NCBI RefSeq assembly: GCF_000952155.1
Contig: NZ_JYON01000010.1
Span: 109,761-173,760 of the forward strand
DNA from: Aliterella atlantica CENA595
Lineage (GTDB): Bacteria; Cyanobacteriota; Cyanobacteriia; Cyanobacteriales; Chroococcidiopsidaceae
Length of the DNA: 64,000 nt
Direction of reading: 5' to 3'
This document shows positions 58,961 to 64,000 of the stretch, in pieces. The notes beneath the pieces are model-generated. The model worked only from the letters and a program-made list of their open reading frames with translations. It did no database searches and was not told where the DNA came from. The translations under genes and the position numbers were made by a program. Every line of letters begins with the position of its first letter. Positions within the stretch are counted from its first letter, which is position 1.

Positions 58961-60592
58961 CTAAGAAGCAACCGCATAACGAACCAATTGGGCAATCCTT
59001 TGACGCAAAGTTTCCAAACCCAAGCGATCGCGTGCAGCAATAAATACAGCTTGGGGAAACTCTTCTCTCGCCAATGCCAAAGCATCGCCATCAGCACTAT
59101 CAATTTTATTTAAAACCAAAAGTGCTGGACCAGGAGTTACAGGCATTTCTGATAAAATGCTCATCACCGCTCTAATTTGACTTTGCCAAGCAGGATGCGA
59201 TACATCGACTACGTGCAACAAAGCATCTGCTTCTGTAACTTCCTCTAAAGTGGCGCGAAAAGCATCCATTAACGAGGCTGGTAGTTCGTGAATAAATCCA
59301 ACAGTATCCGTCAGGACAATCGGCTGCGGTTCGCCTGTAGCTGCATCGGCGATCGTCATTCGGCGCGTAGTCGGATCTAGCGTCGCAAATAGTTGGTCGG
59401 CGGTGTAAACTTCGGAATTAGTTAAAGCATTCAAGAGTGTTGACTTACCAGCATTGGTATAACCCACGATCGCAATTGATGGCACTTCTTGATGTTGGCG
59501 CTGCTGGCGCAACCGCGAACGATGTGCCTGCAACTGATTTACTTCTGCTTGCAGCCTGCTAATGCGTCTGGCGATCGCTCGACGTTCGGTTTCTAGTTTA
59601 GTCTCACCAGGTCCCCGCGTACCAATACCACCACCTAATCTTGACATTGCTTGCCCTCTACCAGTCAAGCGCGGCAGCATATATTCAAGTTGTGCTAGTT
59701 CTACTTGCAATTTACCCGCCCTAGATTGAGCGCGTTGAGCAAAAATATCTAATATTACTTCGGTGCGATCGACAACTCTAATCCCAATTTGGGTTTCCAA
59801 ATTGCGGATCTGTGCTGGCGAAAGATCGCGATCGAATACGATTAAGTTTGCTCCCAAAGTTTGGGCTGTTAAGGCAATTTCTTGAACTTTGCCTTCGCCT
59901 ACCACTGTTTGCGGGTGAGGGCGCGATCGCTTTTGCCGCAATACTTGCAATACTTCGCCACCTGCGGTATTTACCAAGCGTTCCAATTCTTCGATCGTGT
60001 CTTGGAATTGGTGAGGCGCAAGATTATCTGTCATCATCCCGACTAAGATAACGCGATCGCGATCTGTATCTACTTGTTGCCCGACAAATTCTTGCTGAAA
60101 TTCTGCTTCAATGTCTTCAATTAAGTCGATAAAATCTTGATTGCTCAATATATCCAAGCTAATTGGCGGCGTTACCTCCCAACTCGGAGATCCTTCTGGT
60201 GTGAGATGGGCAATATACCCGTCTTTGACATATCCTGTAGCACCGCCGCCGCGCCTCTCAAAGCCGGAACCTGTGACATTAAGTACGACTAACACATCTA
60301 GCCGCTGAATTGCCATTGCTGTTAAGGCAGCTTCATTTGGTGGTTCGGCTTTTAATTGTGTTGCTACGCACCTAATACCGCTTAATCTTTCTGCGCCATA
60401 GCGGGGTAGTTCCAAAGGTGGAATTTGCGTTTGTCTGGGCGTACCTACTCCCACGCGAATTACTTGTCCTCGGCGATTGAGGTAGGTACATACTGGCTGA
60501 TTGATTTCAGTGCTGATTGCTGCTAGCCTTTGGGCAAATTCTGGCGTTGTTATGCGATCGCCTGGTATGCGTTGATGATACAAGCGTTGCAA
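58961..60592 (-). CDS. hflX: HflX ribosome-associated GTPase
   Basis: A 543-residue GTPase that splits stalled or hibernating ribosomes. The G1 loop is GYTNAGKST, with DTVGF (G3) and NKID (G4) following. A glycine-rich GRGQAMSRLGGGIGTRGPGE linker and HflX nucleotide-binding domain 1 precede it. An extra N-terminal region of about 180 residues is typical of cyanobacterial HflX. The ORF starts at MQRLYHQRIPGDRIT. Confidence 0.95.
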   Translation of the reverse strand: MQRLYHQRIPGDRITTPEFAQRLAAISTEINQPVCTYLNRRGQVIRVGVGTPRQTQIPPLELPRYGAERLSGIRCVATQLKAEPPNEAALTAMAIQRLDVLVVLNVTGSGFERRGGGATGYVKDGYIAHLTPEGSPSWEVTPPISLDILSNQDFIDLIEDIEAEFQQEFVGQQVDTDRDRVILVGMMTDNLAPHQFQDTIEELERLVNTAGGEVLQVLRQKRSRPHPQTVVGEGKVQEIALTAQTLGANLIVFDRDLSPAQIRNLETQIGIRVVDRTEVILDIFAQRAQSRAGKLQVELAQLEYMLPRLTGRGQAMSRLGGGIGTRGPGETKLETERRAIARRISRLQAEVNQLQAHRSRLRQQRQHQEVPSIAIVGYTNAGKSTLLNALTNSEVYTADQLFATLDPTTRRMTIADAATGEPQPIVLTDTVGFIHELPASLMDAFRATLEEVTEADALLHVVDVSHPAWQSQIRAVMSILSEMPVTPGPALLVLNKIDSADGDALALAREEFPQAVFIAARDRLGLETLRQRIAQLVRYAVAS

Positions 60593-60713
60593 TTGTTTAA
60601 TTTGGCTAGACTTTAGACCTTGAAGGTTGCCGTATATAGTTTCTATAAGCGTCTTACCAGTATATGGTTCCTGAATCCATCTATTTCTATTTTACAAAAT
60701 CTGCGCTGGCGAT

Positions 60714-61832
60714 TTATGTAGTAGTCCTAGCTTTAAGTACAAATTTTCTTCTACAGTAATTTAGCATTGGCTTTTCTATGTACGTATATACTAAGCAGCC
60801 GATCGCTACTGTTGCCAGAATAATTACTGCCATTGCTACTTGATAGCCGATGAAGTCAAGGATAGCTAACTTCAAAAACCCGATTAACATTGCCGTGATG
60901 ATGACAAAATGCGTCAGGTAGATTGAATAAGATGCATCGCCTAGATACATCAAGAATTCAGGCGGATTCGAGGGTTTGATGCGATCGTAAGCTGATGCAC
61001 CTAAAACTATCAGTGTTGATGGAATACCGTAGGCAATTACTGGATGAACGTAAAATTCTCCGTAAACATAATTATTGACGCTAGAAACTAAAATCCATGC
61101 ACCGCCAGCCAACATTAAATATCTGCCGTATGAGATATTTTTAGCTGTAACTAAATATGCAACTATACAACCAAATATAAACTCTAAATTATGGCTGTTA
61201 AATATAAAGTTGATGAGGATATTATTTGTTAGCTCTATTCCCTGTAGTTCGCAAATAAACATTCCCGACACAATCAATACCCAAACGCCAAATATTATAC
61301 TGGTAATTTTAGGCTTAAGTAGAATTGCCGCGCCGAACATCACATAAAATAAAGCTTCAAAACTCAGAGTCCAACCGACATTCAAAACTGGATAAATACC
61401 TTCATCTTGAGGTAAAAGCAGTAAAGATTTGACAATTACCCAAATATCTGTTTTGTACTCACTTCCATACCCAACTAAATAAACTGGTAATATTAAAAGC
61501 GTAATTAGTAAGTAAATTGGATAAATTCTTACCATTCGCTTACTAATAAACTCTTTGAATTTTTTTGGCTTGCCAATATCTTGCTTATGTACGTAATAAA
61601 TAATAAATCCACTAAGAACGAAGAAAAAATCCACTCCTGCATAGCCAAATTTAAAAATTCCGAACAATAGATCTTGCTGCAAAAGTTCTGCACTTCTGAT
61701 AGTTAAGTGATAAGCGACAACTAAAAGAGCAGCTATACCTCGAAAAACTTGAATGAGCGGCAGTTTATTATGCTTGCTCTTTAGATTTGAATCAAGATTT
61801 TGGCTAGGCTGTAAAGTATTTAGCGTCGTCAT
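60714..61832 (-). CDS. Acyltransferase 3 family membrane protein (OafA-like)
   Basis: A 372-residue protein with about ten hydrophobic segments. The catalytic-like histidine is in LLVVAYHLTIRSAELL and the FFFVLSGFIIYYV segment follows; QVFRGIAALLVV opens the domain. Family members O-acetylate (or acylate) surface polysaccharides and lipids, with the acyl donor in the cytoplasm. The C-terminal SGNH domain of OafA is absent. The acceptor is unknown. It is more AT-rich than its neighbours. Confidence 0.9.
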   Translation of the reverse strand: MTTLNTLQPSQNLDSNLKSKHNKLPLIQVFRGIAALLVVAYHLTIRSAELLQQDLLFGIFKFGYAGVDFFFVLSGFIIYYVHKQDIGKPKKFKEFISKRMVRIYPIYLLITLLILPVYLVGYGSEYKTDIWVIVKSLLLLPQDEGIYPVLNVGWTLSFEALFYVMFGAAILLKPKITSIIFGVWVLIVSGMFICELQGIELTNNILINFIFNSHNLEFIFGCIVAYLVTAKNISYGRYLMLAGGAWILVSSVNNYVYGEFYVHPVIAYGIPSTLIVLGASAYDRIKPSNPPEFLMYLGDASYSIYLTHFVIITAMLIGFLKLAILDFIGYQVAMAVIILATVAIGCLVYTYIEKPMLNYCRRKFVLKARTTT

Positions 61833-62047
61833 GTTTAATATCTAAGTTAAGGGACAGAACGGTTTTTTTGAGCTTTACTGCATAATAGTGTTCAAACACC
61901 TCTACCCTAAGAATGAGATGCTACCCAGTACCAAGCTTAATAACTATTTGGCTATGAAACTAATTTTGCTTGCGAACAAGATATTAGTCCAAGTTATCGA
62001 AATAGAGTATAAATGATTTTAGATCTTTTAGCAAAAAGCTAATTTTT
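61833..62047. other. AT-rich gap with no gene seen
   Basis: 215 bases between same-strand genes; probably includes the promoter of the acyltransferase gene. No repeat recognised. Confidence 0.4.
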
Positions 62048-63022
62048 TTATTTGATAGTAATTTGCCACTTATAATAATTTGCTTGTAAATTTGGTGACA
62101 ACCAGCCTTCATATTGAGGATAAATAGGTAAGCGAGGCATTAGTTGCCAGACATCCAAAACTAAAATATTTGCAAGTTCTTCAGCGGAAATATGAGGATA
62201 ATCAGGATTAACTTCATCCTTTGGTCCTATTCCCCCCAAATCTCTAGCACCAGCCTCTAAACAAGCAAATAATAAATTAGGTTCGGCAACTAAATTAGGT
62301 GGAATTTGAATAGTAATTTCTATTGGTAAAATTTGTCTGGCAATGGAAATTGCCTCAATTAATTGTTGCGGTTTAAAGGCAGAGGCATTAAAGCTTTGCT
62401 GGCTGCCTGGAGAGTGAGGTTGTAGAATAACTTCTTGAATATGACCGTAGCGCTGGTGCAAATTAGCGATCGCTTCTAAGGTATCTCGCCAATCATCTAC
62501 TGTTTCCCCAATACCTAGCAATAGTCCTGTGGTAAAGGGAATTTGCAATTGTCCCGCCCATTCTAATTGCTGCAATCGCAGTGCTGGAACTTTGCTAGGT
62601 GCGTGCTGGTGGACTGTGTGTAGCAACTTGGGTGTTAGTTGCTCTAGCATTAATCCCATAGAGGCATTCACAGTTTTAAGCTGAGACATTTCAGCGAAAC
62701 TTAAAGGACCGACATTAGTGTGTGGAAGGAACCCTAATGATATAGCTAGGTTGCACAAGTCGTAAACTAGATTAAACCATGCTTGGCGGCGAGGCGATCG
62801 CGGATGCACTTCTCCGCTCAGAATGAGAATTTCACACACGCCTTGAGTTTGCAATTCCAACAACTTGTTACGTGCTGTTGCTAAGTCCAACCAAGGGCTT
62901 TTTCCTGGATTAGTGCGGAAATTGCAATACGTGCAGCGATTGAAGCATTCATACGTAGGCACGATTGTATAAGCTGGACTATAAGTTACTACTTTGGACA
63001 TAGGTAGAGTGGTTTTTGGCAA
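62048..63022 (-). CDS. cofG: FO synthase subunit 1 (radical SAM)
   Basis: A 324-residue radical SAM enzyme. The cluster motif is C-x3-C-x2-C in CFNRCTYCNF. With CofH it makes 7,8-didemethyl-8-hydroxy-5-deazariboflavin (FO). In cyanobacteria FO is the antenna chromophore of some DNA photolyases. Additional CofG wording includes ILILSGEVHPRSPRRQAWF and LLLGIGETVDDWRDTLEAIANLH. No cofH or photolyase gene is in the window. It is divergent from psbA. Confidence 0.93.
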   Translation of the reverse strand: MPKTTLPMSKVVTYSPAYTIVPTYECFNRCTYCNFRTNPGKSPWLDLATARNKLLELQTQGVCEILILSGEVHPRSPRRQAWFNLVYDLCNLAISLGFLPHTNVGPLSFAEMSQLKTVNASMGLMLEQLTPKLLHTVHQHAPSKVPALRLQQLEWAGQLQIPFTTGLLLGIGETVDDWRDTLEAIANLHQRYGHIQEVILQPHSPGSQQSFNASAFKPQQLIEAISIARQILPIEITIQIPPNLVAEPNLLFACLEAGARDLGGIGPKDEVNPDYPHISAEELANILVLDVWQLMPRLPIYPQYEGWLSPNLQANYYKWQITIK

Positions 63023-63175
63023 TAAGAGCGAGGTTCTTACAGTAGCTAGTTTGCAGTGCTGGCAAGCTTTTGAGCATATTTAGCTATATAAATAGCAAAC
63101 AACCCCCTTTTCCCACTTTTAGCAATTTTCAGCCTCAAAGCTAGGTTGTAACAAGATTAAAAAAAGCTTAAATAC

Positions 63176-63204
63176 TTTACAAAACGAAATAAAGGCATTA
63201 ATGT
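63176..63204 (+). promoter_or_regulatory. Candidate psbA promoter
   Basis: TTTACA (63176-63181) and TAATGT (63199-63204) are separated by 17 bases, giving a sigma-70-type promoter about 70 bases before the psbA ATG. This would leave a leader of roughly 60 bases, usual for psbA. Confidence 0.55.
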
Positions 63205-63270
63205 ATTTATTAAGGAAGCACAAGCGCGACCTTACATTTTACGAACTTACATTCAAGCACTCATAAACAC

Positions 63271-64000
63271 ATGACAACAACATTACAGAGACGCGAAAGC
63301 GCCAACGTATGGGAGCGGTTCTGTGCCTGGGTAACATCAACTGAGAACAGACTATACGTAGGCTGGTTCGGAGTATTGATGATCCCCACACTCTTAGCAG
63401 CAACAACCTGCTTCATCATCGCCTTCATAGCAGCACCTCCAGTAGATATCGATGGTATCCGCGAACCAGTAGCAGGGTCATTAATCTACGGAAACAACAT
63501 CATCACAGGTGCAGTAGTACCATCATCAAACGCCATCGGCTTGCACTTCTACCCAATTTGGGAAGCAGCCAGCCTAGACGAATGGTTGTACAATGGCGGT
63601 CCTTACCAATTGGTAATCTTCCACTTCCTCATTGGCGTATTCTGCTACATGGGACGTGAGTGGGAACTATCATACCGCCTAGGAATGCGCCCCTGGATTG
63701 CAGTAGCATACTCTGCACCAGTAGCAGCAGCAACAGCAGTATTCTTGATCTACCCAATTGGTCAAGGTTCGTTCTCTGACGGTATGCCTTTAGGTATCTC
63801 TGGAACATTCAACTTCATGTTGGTATTCCAAGCAGAGCACAACATCTTGATGCACCCATTCCACCAGCTAGGAGTAGCAGGTGTATTCGGCGGTAGCTTA
63901 TTCAGCGCCATGCACGGAAGCTTAGTAACATCGAGCTTGGTACGTGAAACAACCGAAACAGAAAGCCAAAACTACGGCTACAAATTCGGACAAGAAGAAG
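63271..64000 (+). CDS. psbA: Photosystem II D1 protein (5' part)
   Basis: The frame from ATG 63271 runs to the window edge, giving the first 243 residues of about 360. D1 binds P680, the manganese cluster, pheophytin and QB. Y161 (the redox-active tyrosine, LIYPIGQG) and D170 are present, as expected of a functional D1. Residue 130 is E (CYMGREWEL), the form associated with high-light D1 in cyanobacteria; Q130 marks the low-light form. Codon use is strongly biased to C-ending codons, as in highly expressed genes. The C-terminus lies beyond the window. Confidence 0.98.
   Translation, partial: MTTTLQRRESANVWERFCAWVTSTENRLYVGWFGVLMIPTLLAATTCFIIAFIAAPPVDIDGIREPVAGSLIYGNNIITGAVVPSSNAIGLHFYPIWEAASLDEWLYNGGPYQLVIFHFLIGVFCYMGREWELSYRLGMRPWIAVAYSAPVAAATAVFLIYPIGQGSFSDGMPLGISGTFNFMLVFQAEHNILMHPFHQLGVAGVFGGSLFSAMHGSLVTSSLVRETTETESQNYGYKFGQEE

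Overview
The window is cyanobacterial chromosome. This rests on a D1 protein gene (psbA), ndhB, menG (phylloquinone), a RuBisCO accumulation factor, a Ycf66 protein, a CbiG-CobJ fusion and very frequent GCGATCGC (HIP1) octamers on both strands. The genus cannot be fixed from this sequence. No rRNA, tRNA or CRISPR array was recognised by eye.

Layout. 1-6.5 kb: on the minus strand, the start of an M28-type peptidase lipoprotein, then a type I export operon (PpiC-like foldase, CNB/C39-like ABC transporter, a small four-helix protein, HlyD-type adaptor). 6.5-8.4 kb: AT-rich non-coding DNA with an IS630-type transposase remnant. 8.4-31.9 kb: a plus-strand run of 17 genes that I read as one biosynthetic cluster. 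31.9-34.8 kb: ileS. 35-37.3 kb: a small defence/accessory patch (Shedu-like nuclease, DUF6887-like protein, orphan XisI, PD-(D/E)XK nuclease). 37.4-63 kb: mostly housekeeping genes (EamA transporter, HxlR regulator, Ada-type repair protein, ycf66, gnd, purK, ParDE, cbiG-cobJ, ndhB, decarboxylase plus SMR transporter, M16 peptidase, GT39, raf1, a DNA glycosylase, menG, DUF445, hflX, acyltransferase, cofG). 63.3-64 kb: the 5' part of psbA.

The cluster is the main find. It opens with fatty acyl-AMP ligase, membrane desaturase and acyl carrier protein in the order known from jamABC-type terminal alkyne/alkene loading. Next comes a ferritin-like diiron protein of the size and ligand pattern expected for AurF/CylC-type enzymes. 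A KS followed by a degenerate acyltransferase, a second free ACP, and a TubC-type docking domain fused to a domain I do not recognise come after that. Tailoring genes follow: two SDRs, a GMC flavoenzyme, UDP-galactopyranose mutase, a methyltransferase, a fatty-acid-hydroxylase-superfamily protein, three MGDG-synthase-like (GT28) glycosyltransferases and a DHA2 MFS exporter. The last gene encodes an N-terminal RTX-like calcium domain joined to a seven-repeat SBBP beta-propeller, the architecture of CylK/BrtB alkyl-halide alkylating enzymes.

My inference is that the locus makes a glycosylated, possibly galactofuranosylated, lipid. A fatty acyl-ACP would be desaturated and cryptically halogenated, and the C-halogen bond then used by the CylK/BrtB-like protein to form a C-C or C-O bond. 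No resorcinol-forming (CylI/DAR-type) gene is present, so the nucleophile, and hence the product, would differ from cylindrocyclophanes and bartolosides. The chemistry is inferred from family resemblance and gene order only.
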